Below are positions 1 to 7,593 of a stretch of DNA of 26,694 nt, in pieces. Each line of letters begins with the position of its first letter. Position 1 is the first letter of the stretch. The translations under genes were made by a program, and so were the position numbers. The notes beneath the pieces are model-generated. The model saw nothing but the letters and a program-made list of their open reading frames with translations, was not told the DNA's origin and did not search any database. The DNA comes from [Clostridium] leptum DSM 753 (GTDB lineage: Bacteria; Bacillota; Clostridia; Oscillospirales; Acutalibacteraceae), in contig DS480334.1 of NCBI GenBank assembly GCA_000154345.1, forward strand, positions 1 to 26,694, read 5' to 3'.

Positions 1-269
1 TGTCATCTCCATTTTTTTATTTGCTTTTTTATCTTTTTTGATGTATTTAGGCACAAATAGTCTTTTTAACTTTAATAGATAATCCAATTAAAGCGAAAAA
101 GCGCTTGTTTTATGTCGAAAAGATAAAAATGGCTTAATACCGGGCTTTTTTAGAATTTTTAAGATGCAAAAAATTGTAAGGGAAAAATATATTAATATCA
201 GTAAGTAAACGATATTTAATTAAACACTATTTACTAAAGCAAGAAAGAAACTATTTTTTGAAATTATTA

Positions 270-298
270 TTGACAAATAAATAATAAAATTGTATACT
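270..298 (+). promoter_or_regulatory. Sigma-A-type promoter, far upstream of importer operon
   Basis: TTGACA at 270-275, a 17-base spacer, and TATACT at 293-298. This is nearly consensus for the housekeeping sigma factor. It lies about 650 bases before the first ATG. If used for the importer it implies a very long 5' leader, and otherwise it drives an unrecognised small transcript. Confidence 0.6.
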
Positions 299-618
299 AA
301 TACCAAGCTTAAAGGAGCTTTTACAAAAAAGCTTTTTAACTTTTTGAAAAACTAGTCAAATTTAGTAAATGTATCTGGCGAAGCTAAAAAAATCTTTTTT
401 TAATTTAAAAAGTAATTACTAGATTATTACATTTAATTTTTGTTTAAACTGAATTTTACATCGGGATTTAATTACCTTTTATTAAACGATACAAATAAAA
501 ATTATGCAAATTACTATTATTTATTTCGATAAATAAAAATAGTTAAAATTGAATAAAATAATGGAGTTAAGAAATTAAGGATTATACCCCAGTGGGGTTT
601 AGAAGGAAATTATGCTTA

Positions 619-632
619 AGAAAGCGTTTTAA
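619..632 (+). promoter_or_regulatory. Possible cre (CcpA) operator
   Basis: AGAAAGCGTTTTAA matches the catabolite-responsive element consensus TGWAANCGNTNWCA at 12 of 14 positions, with the central CG intact. It lies upstream of a sugar importer in a genome that also carries hprK, so catabolite control is plausible. Matches of this quality also arise by chance in AT-rich DNA. Confidence 0.35.
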
Positions 633-650
633 ATTGAAATTTTGTTTAGT

Positions 651-777
651 TTGTGAATGTATACTTTTGTGGACGAGTTTATTTAGGCAAAAAGGAAGCG
701 TTATTTTGCCTAAATAGCAAAATAACGCTTCCTTAATCAGGGATTGCCTTTTATCTTTAAAAGTATAGATTTCACAA
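651..777. repeat. Nested palindromic element with a perfect 18-bp stem
   Basis: Positions 692-709 and 717-734 form a perfect 18-bp inverted repeat with a 7-base loop. A second, mutually exclusive stem pairs 681-692 with 704-715 (12 bp, perfect). The outer ends are also inverted copies: 651-668 and 759-777 share TTGTGAA followed by TATACTTTT. No T-run follows the central stem, so a simple terminator is unlikely. It could be a small non-autonomous element (MITE-like) or a two-state RNA switch. Confidence 0.6.
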
Positions 778-908
778 TAGAGTTCTCAAGACTAATGGGT
801 ATCTTATGAGCAACTTTGGTAAAAATGTTTGTGATGGTTTTCTTTCTGCTTATCAGCATGCGTGGTGAAGACGTTCGCTGAAAAACGAATGGGAAATCAA
901 AAACATTT

Positions 909-917
909 TGGTATAGT
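909..917 (+). promoter_or_regulatory. Possible extended -10 promoter for importer operon
   Basis: TGG followed by TATAGT at 912-917 fits the TGn extended -10 pattern. It would start transcription about 25 bases before the ATG at 948. No good -35 hexamer lies at the right distance, so activation or weak basal use would be expected. A broken inverted repeat (CGTTCG and CGAATG, about 873-891) lies just upstream. Confidence 0.3.
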
Positions 918-947
918 CAATTAATTCAGAAAACAGGAGGAGAAGTT

Positions 948-2285
948 ATGTTTAAGAAATTATTGGCTGGCTTACTTGCTGCTTCCTTAGTGCTGTCTTT
1001 AGCAAGCTGTAATAACGGCGGCGGAGAGACTTCCAGCACCGAGTCTACCGGCGGCGATTCTTCTGCCGCTGAATCTACCGGCGGCAATGAAGGCGGAGAC
1101 GGAGAGTATTCCGGCACCTTGACCATCTGGGAAGGTGATCCCACCAGAGCTGTTTGCGGCGACGCTTACAAGGCTTACTTCGCTGAGAAATATCCGAATC
1201 TGGAAATCAAGATGGAGACTAAGACAGAGAACACCTATCAAAGCGCGCTGTCATCCGCGTTTGGCGCCAACCAGGGCCCCGATGTATTCTGGAACTGGGG
1301 CACCAAGAATGGTATCCTGGAGAGCATAGTTGCTGAAGATTATGTAATGCCTTTGACTGACATCGCTGATATGTCCTTGTTCGAGAAGGACGGCGAAAAG
1401 ACCATGATCAGCGGCATCTGCTATGTGGATGACGTTCTCTACGGCGTTCCTACCGCGGCTGTCGATACCCGTACGATTTACTACAACAAGGATATCTTTG
1501 AGGAGCACGGCTATGAGCCCAGCACCGACCTGGCCGATTTTGAGGCTATGTGCGACCAAATGCTGGCCGATGGTATTCAGCCCTTGACTGTTGCCGCTAC
1601 TGAGTATTCTTCTCTGTTCCATGTTTATGACTTTATTCTCTGTGCCTGCAAGGGCGGTCCTGAGTTTATTAAGGACACTGAGGCCGTCAAAGCGAAGCAG
1701 AACGATCCCAGAGGCGTATATGCTCTTGAAAAATATATGTCTTGGAGAGACAAGGGCTACTTCTCTCCTGCTTCTACCGGTAACGACGCTTCCGCGGCTG
1801 TTCTGGAGTTCGCCACCGGCGGTACCGCGATGATCATCTGCGGCTCTTGGCTGCTGTCCAACGTAAAGGGCGCCAATGAAGACTTGAACTTCGGCGTTTA
1901 CAAGTTGGCCAACGAGGAAGATGGCAAGATCTATTCCTGCATTACCGCTAACGGCGCTTATAGCATTGCGGCCAATACTCAGAATCTCGACAACGCTAAG
2001 ATGTTCATCGAGTGGATGTGCACCGCTGAAGCTCAGAAGACCTGGATGGATGCCTGTAACTCTGTGCCTGGTATCCCTGAGGTTGAGGCTGCCGATCCGA
2101 TCGCTACTGAAATCGGTACTGCCGACGAGCAGATCTCCGGTTACTATGAGCTGCTGGCTGCTACCGCTGTTAACGGCACTCCTAACAAGGCTGACGAAGA
2201 GAACTGGGTTCCGCTGTGGAACGGCCAGATCACTGTTGAAGAATTCGCCAACAGAGTTGCTGAGCAGCAAGACGCTGTAAAATAA
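948..2285 (+). CDS. Sugar ABC transporter substrate-binding lipoprotein
   Basis: This is an extracellular solute-binding protein of family 1 (carbohydrate uptake CUT1, MalE/MsmE-like), 445 residues, a usual length. A lipoprotein signal occupies residues 1-21, with a positively charged start (FKK), a hydrophobic core and the lipobox L-A-S-C with Cys21 as lipidation site. A Ser/Thr/Gly/Glu-rich flexible linker follows to about residue 53, then the two-lobed binding domain. The start is supported by AGGAGG at 935-940, 7 bases before the ATG. Two matching permeases lie downstream, so it captures a sugar or oligosaccharide outside the membrane and delivers it to them. The substrate cannot be read from the sequence. 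Codon choice looks like that of a well-expressed gene. Confidence 0.93.
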   Translation: MFKKLLAGLLAASLVLSLASCNNGGGETSSTESTGGDSSAAESTGGNEGGDGEYSGTLTIWEGDPTRAVCGDAYKAYFAEKYPNLEIKMETKTENTYQSALSSAFGANQGPDVFWNWGTKNGILESIVAEDYVMPLTDIADMSLFEKDGEKTMISGICYVDDVLYGVPTAAVDTRTIYYNKDIFEEHGYEPSTDLADFEAMCDQMLADGIQPLTVAATEYSSLFHVYDFILCACKGGPEFIKDTEAVKAKQNDPRGVYALEKYMSWRDKGYFSPASTGNDASAAVLEFATGGTAMIICGSWLLSNVKGANEDLNFGVYKLANEEDGKIYSCITANGAYSIAANTQNLDNAKMFIEWMCTAEAQKTWMDACNSVPGIPEVEAADPIATEIGTADEQISGYYELLAATAVNGTPNKADEENWVPLWNGQITVEEFANRVAEQQDAVK

Positions 2286-2320
2286 TTGATAGTTATCTTA
2301 TTTGGTTGAATGTATTGTGG

Positions 2321-2347
2321 CGGGCAGGGGCTTCACCCCCCTGTCCG
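2321..2347 (+). other. Intercistronic hairpin between binding protein and permeases
   Basis: A GC-rich stem pairs 2321-2330 with 2338-2347 (one G-T wobble) around a 7-base loop, in the gap between the binding-protein gene and the first permease. No T-run follows. In importer operons such hairpins commonly protect the upstream mRNA, so that binding protein is made in excess over permease. That role is inferred here from position. Confidence 0.6.
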
Positions 2348-2409
2348 TGATTCATATTAGGGATACGGCTGATTAAAAACACCGTGTCGCCAAAAAGGAG
2401 AATGGTTCT

Positions 2410-3327
2410 ATGAAGAAGTCAAGGCCTTATATCTGGTATATGCTGCCCGGCTTGATTTTTTATACGGCATTTATGATTTTGCCGATCTTTTTAACCGCTT
2501 TAATCAGCTTAACTGGGTTTAACGGCGTTAACTGGGATACGCTGACCTGGGTAGGCGGTGACAACTATGTAAAGCTATTTACTGATCCTAGTAATTCTTC
2601 TGTTTATTGGAATGCTTTAATTAACAACTTGAAGTTTATCGCGGTTGAATATGTAATCATTATTCCTATTCAGCTGCTTGTATCTTATGCGTTTTACCGC
2701 AAGATTCATTTCCATAATTTCTTAGAGGGCGTTTTCTTCCTGCCCTATGTTTTCAGCGCCGCTGTCATCGGTTTCTTCAGCACCATCGTGTTTAATGAGA
2801 GCTTTGGCATGGTCAATAAGGTGTTAATGGCGCTGGGTGTTTCTAAGGTTAATTTACCGGTGTTCTATGCAGATACCAGCCATGCTTTCGCTTTAATGAT
2901 GGGAACCGGTATTTGGTACAGCTCTGTTATCGGTATGATGATTCTTCTTTCTAATATGAAAAATATTCCCGCGGATGTTATGGAAGCGGCTACCGTGGAC
3001 GGTGCCAATGAGTGGAAGAAGTTCATTCACATTATTTTACCTGACCTCGGACCTGGTATGATTAATATTATCGTACTGGATGCTATTTGGGGAATTACAG
3101 CGTTCGACCTGCCCTATGTTTTGGGCGGACCGTACGGACGCGGCGGTGCCATCGACTTCGTTAATATGATGTTCTACCGTACCGCGTTTGGTAGCGGCGC
3201 TGTGAGCTCCGTACAGACAGACTATGGCCTGGCCGCGGCAATCGGTACTACTACTTTTGTGATTATCTTAATTTTGACTGGTATTTTGCAGTCTGGCTTA
3301 AGAAGAGTAAAAGTGTGGAACGAGTAA
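2410..3327 (+). CDS. Sugar ABC transporter permease, MalF-like
   Basis: Inner-membrane permease of the CUT1 family, 305 residues with about six hydrophobic segments, starting with a segment at about residues 10-32. The EAA signature (EAATVDGAN, from residue 192, running to ILP at about 211) is intact. This cytoplasmic loop docks to the ATPase. An AAGGAG site lies 8-10 bases before the ATG. It pairs with the next gene to form the transmembrane channel for the sugar bound by the product of the preceding gene. The second permease starts 45 bases downstream. Confidence 0.93.
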   Translation: MKKSRPYIWYMLPGLIFYTAFMILPIFLTALISLTGFNGVNWDTLTWVGGDNYVKLFTDPSNSSVYWNALINNLKFIAVEYVIIIPIQLLVSYAFYRKIHFHNFLEGVFFLPYVFSAAVIGFFSTIVFNESFGMVNKVLMALGVSKVNLPVFYADTSHAFALMMGTGIWYSSVIGMMILLSNMKNIPADVMEAATVDGANEWKKFIHIILPDLGPGMINIIVLDAIWGITAFDLPYVLGGPYGRGGAIDFVNMMFYRTAFGSGAVSSVQTDYGLAAAIGTTTFVIILILTGILQSGLRRVKVWNE

Positions 3328-3372
3328 AAGCGGATTGATGACTGACCCGAAACTGAAAACCGAGGTGTTACT

Positions 3373-4197
3373 ATGAAAAAGAAGATTGGGAGGACCAGTT
3401 GGATTCCGACCATTTTATTTCTGATCTATGGTTTGATCGTTTTCATCCTGCTTTATGTAACGATCGTATCCTCCTTCAAGAGCAAGACTGAAATTACCAC
3501 CAATATGTTCGGTTTGCCTCAGCAATGGAGGATTGAAAACTATGTTAGAGTTATTCAAGACGAGCATTTCCTTACTTACATGCTTAACAGCCTGATTCTG
3601 TTGGTAGGTTCTATCGTTGGGCTGCTGATCGTATCTTCTCTCTTGGCTTATGGACAATCCCGCTATCAATTTAAAGGCAAGGCCTTTTTAGAGACCTTTA
3701 TTTTGTTCGGTATGATGTTCCCGATCCAGCTGGGCGTTTTGGTCAACTATCAGGTTATCAACGCTATGGGCTTGATCAGCACTCTGCTTGGTCTGATGCT
3801 GGTCTATATTGGAAATATGTCCCTGGCATGTTTCCTGTTCATGAAGTTCTTTAAGCAGCTTCCTGGCGAGCTTTCTGAAAGCGCTAAGATTGACGGGGCC
3901 AATGAGTTCCAGATTTTCTATAAAATCATGATGCCCTTGTGTAAGCCTGTAATCGGCACTGTGACCCTGGTTTGCGGATTGCAGATTTTTAACGATTTCT
4001 ATATGCCCTTGATTTTCCTGTATGGCGATTCCAGAACCGCGCCGGTTATTATCCAGACTTATGTACAGAACTTCTTGCTGTTTATTGATGTTCTGTTCCC
4101 AATGGTAGTAATTAATATTGTTCCGATTTTGATTTTGTTCATTGTGGCACAGAAGCAGTTAGTAGAAGGCTTAACTGCCGGCGCTGTCAAGAGTTAA
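3373..4197 (+). CDS. Sugar ABC transporter permease, MalG-like
   Basis: Second CUT1 permease, 274 residues with about six membrane segments. The EAA loop appears as ESAKIDGANEFQIF from residue 169. The N-terminal pattern, with a long first membrane segment then SSFKSKTEI, is typical of MalG/MsmG proteins. GAGGTG precedes the ATG. No ATP-binding subunit follows, and the operon closes at the hairpin at 4379-4416. In Firmicutes one MsmK-type ATPase elsewhere often serves several such importers, and that is the likely arrangement here. Confidence 0.93.
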   Translation: MKKKIGRTSWIPTILFLIYGLIVFILLYVTIVSSFKSKTEITTNMFGLPQQWRIENYVRVIQDEHFLTYMLNSLILLVGSIVGLLIVSSLLAYGQSRYQFKGKAFLETFILFGMMFPIQLGVLVNYQVINAMGLISTLLGLMLVYIGNMSLACFLFMKFFKQLPGELSESAKIDGANEFQIFYKIMMPLCKPVIGTVTLVCGLQIFNDFYMPLIFLYGDSRTAPVIIQTYVQNFLLFIDVLFPMVVINIVPILILFIVAQKQLVEGLTAGAVKS

Positions 4198-4378
4198 ATA
4201 GTAGTAATTGATGATTGATTTTAGTTTTGGATATCCCTTCGTCATTTGAATGGATTGTGATAGCGTTTGCCCAGAAAGCAGGGCGGATAAACTGCTTTTG
4301 CTTTTAGACAAAATAATAATTGCGTACGACGAGTAAATCATTCTCTTTTTGGCTTATCCATCAGAAGAAGGGTTTCTT

Positions 4379-4416
4379 CACAAAAGCGCGGCCACGAAAG
4401 TGGCCGTGCTTTTGTG
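4379..4416 (+). terminator. Terminator of the importer operon
   Basis: A 17-bp stem (4379-4395 with 4400-4416, one G-T wobble) is capped by a GAAA tetraloop. The inner stem is GC-rich and its outer part carries AAAA on the left and TTTT on the right, so it can act in both directions. It lies about 180 bases after the last permease and before the next promoter at 4454. Confidence 0.75.
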
Positions 4417-4453
4417 CGTTCTGAGAGAGATCAAGACATGGAAGTGGTTAAGG

Positions 4454-4482
4454 TTGATTTTTGCATCAAAACTCCCTATAAT
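4454..4482 (+). promoter_or_regulatory. Promoter for CPBP protease-tadA pair
   Basis: TTGATT at 4454-4459, a 17-base spacer, and perfect TATAAT at 4477-4482, about 70 bases before the ATG chosen at 4553. Because this promoter lies inside the longer open frame that begins at 4349, it argues against the upstream start. Confidence 0.7.
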
Positions 4483-4552
4483 AAGGATAGGTGAAAATGC
4501 TTTTATATGCCGGAGCTATAAAATGAATTGTAAAACGCTGAGAGGTGCTATT

Positions 4553-5596
4553 ATGTATTATCCTCCTTATCCGCCAAGATCGCAGCAAGATTTAAGGAAT
4601 TATCACCAGTTTGTGCCCAGCTATGAGGAATATGAAGAGAAAAATCAGATCAGAAGACAAGCCAATAAAATCGGCTTAACTATGGTGGGAAACCGCTTTT
4701 TTTATTTGATCTTTTCTCTTTTCAGCAGCTTTTTCCTGTTGCTCATCGGACTTATGAGCGTGGACTATTACAGCGGAACTTATGAATATGATCTAACTGG
4801 TATGACTCTTTTTTCCATGATTATTTACAGCGTATGCTTCTTTTTTCCCTTCCTGATTTTGGCAAAGGCCGGTGATGAGTCTATCAGCAACCTTTTGCCT
4901 TTTGAGAAGGTAGGAGGAAGGGTTACTGCTCTCTTGGTGCTGGCGGGTGTAGGAATCTGTATGAGTTTGAATATTCAAACCAGCATGATGCTTACTATAG
5001 GGGAAATTGTGGGAATCCACATTCCTCTGCCCGAGAGTCCTTACGAAAATACGGTTTCCTATATCATTGTTAGTGTATTAACCACAGCCCTTTTACCAGC
5101 CCTTTTGGAGGAATTCGCTTTCCGGGGCGTTATTTTAGGTTCTTTGCGCAGATTTGGAGATGGCTTTGCGGTGATTATTTCCGCGATGCTGTTTGGGATT
5201 ACTCATTTTTATATTACACAAATCCCCATGGCCTTTATTCTGGGCTTGGTGATGGGATTTATTGTCGTAAAAACCAATTCCCTCCTGCCGGGAATTTTGA
5301 TTCATTTTTTTAACAATTTTTTTGCCGCAGGAATTGACGCGCTTTCCCATAATATTTCTCCGAAGCTTTATATTCTTATTTTTTATGTGGCTACCTATCT
5401 TTTGCTGGGAATTGGAATCCTTTGTGTGCTGAAGCTTTCAAAGTCCAAAAACAGCTTGATCTCCTTTCCTGAAAGAGCAAAATGCGTGTTACCGCTAAAA
5501 AAGCGAGTGGCTGTTTTTTGCTCTTCTGGTGTGATGATTTCCGCTTTTGTTTTGTTTGGAATTTGCATCCTTTTGGGAAGCCTGGGAGTTTTATAA
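4553..5596 (+). CDS. CPBP family intramembrane metalloprotease
   Basis: 347-residue membrane protein of the CPBP family (CAAX prenyl endopeptidase/bacteriocin-processing type, Abi). Three motifs carry the catalytic residues: EEFAFR with Glu186, Glu187 and Arg191, FGITH with His218, and HFFNN with His251 and Asn254/255. There are about eight hydrophobic segments, and the cytoplasmic N-terminus is Tyr/Pro-rich (about residues 1-45). The frame is open from 4349, but the ATG at 4553 has AGAGGTG 5 bases upstream and sits after a promoter, so I chose it. Family members cleave substrates within the membrane, sometimes in bacteriocin maturation or immunity. No bacteriocin gene is seen nearby and the substrate is unknown. 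The stop codon directly abuts the tadA start. Confidence 0.88.
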   Translation: MYYPPYPPRSQQDLRNYHQFVPSYEEYEEKNQIRRQANKIGLTMVGNRFFYLIFSLFSSFFLLLIGLMSVDYYSGTYEYDLTGMTLFSMIIYSVCFFFPFLILAKAGDESISNLLPFEKVGGRVTALLVLAGVGICMSLNIQTSMMLTIGEIVGIHIPLPESPYENTVSYIIVSVLTTALLPALLEEFAFRGVILGSLRRFGDGFAVIISAMLFGITHFYITQIPMAFILGLVMGFIVVKTNSLLPGILIHFFNNFFAAGIDALSHNISPKLYILIFYVATYLLLGIGILCVLKLSKSKNSLISFPERAKCVLPLKKRVAVFCSSGVMISAFVLFGICILLGSLGVL

Positions 5597-6088
5597 ATGG
5601 AACCAGATAAGCTGACAGATTTGGAAGACAAAGCTTGGATGCGCGAGGCCCTAAAGCTTGCGGATTTGGCTGCGGCGGAAGGTGAGGTACCGGTAGGGGC
5701 CGTGATTGTGAAAGACGGTGTGCTGATTTCAGCTGGAAGAAATCGCAGAGAGCTAGGAAAAAATGCTCTGTATCACGCAGAGCTGGAAGCGATTGACGGC
5801 GCTTGCAAAGCCTTGGGCGGCTGGCGGCTGTGGCAGTGTGACCTGTATGTTACCCTGGAGCCATGTCCCATGTGTACCGGCGCTATCATCAACGCCCGGA
5901 TTCGGAGACTTTGTTACGGCGCTAAAGATCCAAAGGCGGGTTCCTGTGGGTCAGTCGTCAATCTTTTTGAGCTTCCGTACAATCATAAGCCCCAGGTGAT
6001 ATCCGGTGTCCTGGAGGAAGCATGCGCTGAAAGGCTGAGCGGATTTTTCCGGTCACTGAGAGAAAGAAAAAAGAATGGCGAAAGATAA
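5597..6088 (+). CDS. tadA: tRNA-specific adenosine deaminase TadA
   Basis: Cytoplasmic zinc enzyme that converts A34 to inosine in tRNA-Arg(ACG). The product has 163 residues, a usual length. The deaminase motifs are complete: HAE at residues 60-62 (His zinc ligand, Glu proton shuttle) and PCPMC at 89-93 with the two zinc cysteines. The N-terminal MREALKLADLAAAEGEVPVGAVIV is typical of TadA rather than other cytidine/deoxycytidylate deaminases. The ATG follows the previous stop with no gap. Its GGGAG ribosome site (5584-5588) lies inside the protease gene, so the two are translationally coupled. A strong hairpin starts right after the stop. Confidence 0.94.
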   Translation: MEPDKLTDLEDKAWMREALKLADLAAAEGEVPVGAVIVKDGVLISAGRNRRELGKNALYHAELEAIDGACKALGGWRLWQCDLYVTLEPCPMCTGAIINARIRRLCYGAKDPKAGSCGSVVNLFELPYNHKPQVISGVLEEACAERLSGFFRSLRERKKNGER

Positions 6089-6126
6089 AAACTCCCCTCT
6101 TCGATTTTATCCAAAGAGGGGAGTTT
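6089..6126. terminator. Bidirectional terminator between tadA and lipoprotein gene
   Basis: A perfect 13-bp stem (6089-6101 with 6114-6126) with AAA at the left and TTT at the right end and a 12-base loop. It separates two convergent genes and can serve both strands. Confidence 0.8.
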
Positions 6127-6143
6127 AGCTTATCATCGATAAT

Positions 6144-6488
6144 TTACATTTCTCTCACAAATTCGTTTTTATCTAAAAAGAACCGGTCGCCGTTAAAAGA
6201 AAAATGATAGGTATTGATTTGTTCTTTTCCAAGGACAGAATAACGAATTTCAATTGTGCCGTTTTCGTTTAAGACATAGGTTCCAGGAAAATCGACAAAG
6301 CCGTAGGTTGTAAGAATTAGATTTTGATCGTCTAAAAAGCTGTATTCTGTGAGGCCGTATGTATCCTTCCATTGGCCTTGCAAGGGATTCTCAGAATTCG
6401 GTTCCAACGTGGCGGAACAGCCGGCAAAGAGGAAAAGAGAAACGGAGAGCAAAATACCGGCAAGGAGTTTTTTGAATTTTTTTCGCAA
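6144..6488 (-). CDS. Small lipoprotein with lipocalin-like C-terminal domain
   Basis: Putative lipoprotein of 114 residues from a TTG start at 6488. AGGAGG at 6502-6497 lies 8 bases before this TTG. The GTG at 6497, three codons upstream, overlaps the ribosome site and is therefore unlikely. A KKFKK start, a hydrophobic stretch and the lipobox F-A-G-C give lipidation at Cys24 (from the TTG). The mature part has the pattern G-x-W ... Y-x-F ... G-T-Y ... I-x-I ... F-x-F-x-G-D-x-x-x-L, as in small beta-rich DUF5640/lipocalin-like domains. That resemblance is from memory and moderate. No function is known. It has its own promoter (6513-6541). Confidence 0.75.
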   Translation of the reverse strand: MRKKFKKLLAGILLSVSLFLFAGCSATLEPNSENPLQGQWKDTYGLTEYSFLDDQNLILTTYGFVDFPGTYVLNENGTIEIRYSVLGKEQINTYHFSFNGDRFFLDKNEFVREM

Positions 6489-6512
6489 TCGGCACACCTC
6501 CTGACGAGATAT

Positions 6513-6541
6513 ATTGTAGCATATTGGCAGAATGGGAGCAA
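6513..6541 (-). promoter_or_regulatory. Promoter for the small lipoprotein
   Basis: On the minus strand, TTGCTC (6541-6536), a 17-base spacer and TACAAT (6518-6513). It gives a leader of roughly 20 bases before the TTG start at 6488. Confidence 0.6.
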
Positions 6542-6573
6542 GGCGGAGTTTATGGGAGAAAAAGTGACAAAAC

Positions 6574-6602
6574 TTGACAAGGGCTTTCGCCGCGGGTACA
6601 CT
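6574..6602 (+). promoter_or_regulatory. Promoter for the CmpB-family gene
   Basis: Perfect TTGACA at 6574-6579, a 17-base spacer, and TACACT at 6597-6602, giving a leader of about 30 bases to the ATG at 6638. It is divergent from, and close to, the minus-strand lipoprotein promoter. Confidence 0.7.
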
Positions 6603-6637
6603 TATACTATCGCGGGTATAGGAAAGGGGAGTGGGAA

Positions 6638-7480
6638 ATGGTGGTACTGACAGAAAATGCAGTCTTCATCTCGAAGCTGGTAATCAGCTTTGCCTTATAC
6701 AGCTTATTGGGATGGGCATGCGAGTCAACCTATTGCTCAATTCCAGCTAAAAGGTTTATTAACCGGGGCTTTTTAAACGGCCCGTTTTGTCCTGTGTATG
6801 GGGTAGGAGCCTTACTGGTCATTTTTCTTCTGCGTCCCTTTACTCAAAATCTATTGGTGCTTTTTGTGTTTGGCGTACTCGTGACCAGCGTCCTGGAATA
6901 TATCACAGGCTTTTTGCTGGAAAAATTATTTCATACCACTTGGTGGGACTATAGTAAACGAAAGTTTAATATTAAGGGCAGAGTATGCTTGAGAAATTCT
7001 TTGCTGTTTGGAATTTTATCCGTACTTTTGCTGCACTTTATTAATCCTTTTGTCGAGAAGCTGGAAGCTTGGATTCCTGAGTGGGCATTGTCGGCCATCG
7101 CCTTTGTTTTTCTCTTTTATTTTATTACCGACAGCGTGATTACAGTGCGCAGTATCCTGGCTATGAACGGTAAATTGGATGAACTGGAAAAGGTGCTGGA
7201 AGAGATAAAAAATAAGGGCGAGGAGAATCGGGAACGGCTTCAGCAAAGCTTTGAAAGTAAAGTCAACGCTACCAGGGAAGCGGTTTTGGAGCTGCAGGCC
7301 GCATCTGTTGAGCGCCTCCAGGAACGAATGGAGACAATCAGCAAAGGGCTTAATTCCGGCGCGCAAAGGCGTTTGCTGAAAGCGTTTCCAGGCATGAAAG
7401 CGGGAACCCGCCGCGCTTCTATTCTACATATGAAAGAGACTGTGGGACATCAGCGCGCGAAAAAAAGAGAACGAAAGTGA
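6638..7480 (+). CDS. CmpB/DUF1113-family membrane protein (putative ABC permease)
   Basis: 280-residue membrane protein of the family annotated as putative ABC-transporter type IV / CmpB (PF06541). The family signature is clear: GWACEST at residues 25-31 and NRGFLNGPFCPVYGVG at 42-57. There are about five hydrophobic segments to residue 170, then a long charged coiled-coil tail (about 175-245) and a basic end. A GGGGAG-type site precedes the ATG. No ABC ATPase is adjacent, so the transporter label is uncertain. The family is widespread in Clostridia and its function is not established. The stop codon lies inside the stem of the following terminator. Confidence 0.82.
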   Translation: MVVLTENAVFISKLVISFALYSLLGWACESTYCSIPAKRFINRGFLNGPFCPVYGVGALLVIFLLRPFTQNLLVLFVFGVLVTSVLEYITGFLLEKLFHTTWWDYSKRKFNIKGRVCLRNSLLFGILSVLLLHFINPFVEKLEAWIPEWALSAIAFVFLFYFITDSVITVRSILAMNGKLDELEKVLEEIKNKGEENRERLQQSFESKVNATREAVLELQAASVERLQERMETISKGLNSGAQRRLLKAFPGMKAGTRRASILHMKETVGHQRAKKRERK

Positions 7481-7515
7481 ACAGAGGCCAAGGAAGAATC
7501 CTTGGCCTCTGTTCA
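7478..7515. terminator. Terminator that includes the stop codon
   Basis: A perfect 17-bp stem (7478-7494 with 7499-7515) with an AGAA loop. Its first three bases are the TGA stop of the CmpB-family gene. The following tract (TATTCTTT) is moderately T-rich. It separates that gene from convergent mnmA and may work in both directions. Confidence 0.75.
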
Positions 7516-7593
7516 GCTATTCTTTAAATAAAAAACATATGAAAAATTTTCTGAATGATGGGCGTCCTTTATGGATTCTCCTTAAGGCGTGCA

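Larger units (their letters stand above)
1..947. other. AT-rich gene-free region upstream of sugar importer
   Basis: No credible coding frame is visible on either strand: the sequence is strikingly AT-rich, with stops in every frame, against a roughly half-GC remainder. It holds a near-consensus promoter (270-298), a short palindrome with CCCC/GGGG arms (587-597), a cre-like site (619-632), a palindromic element (651-777) and an extended -10 just before the first gene (909-917). It could be a long regulatory leader for the importer, or the scar of a decayed element. The sequence alone does not decide. Confidence 0.75.

Noticed and set aside
669..758. Invertible promoter segment between the outer inverted ends
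   Set aside because: The ends are short and imperfect, the interior is itself a palindrome, and no recombinase gene is in the window. Kept only as something to check in reads.
1251..2270. Minus-strand open frame of 339 codons inside the binding-protein gene
   Set aside because: It lies wholly antisense to a clear solute-binding protein gene, has no family resemblance and no ribosome site. The codon pattern of the real gene leaves the reverse frame open.
4349..4552. N-terminal extension of the CPBP protease
   Set aside because: The extra 68 codons contain the terminator hairpin and the promoter, and resemble no CPBP protein. The ATG at 4553 has a good ribosome site.
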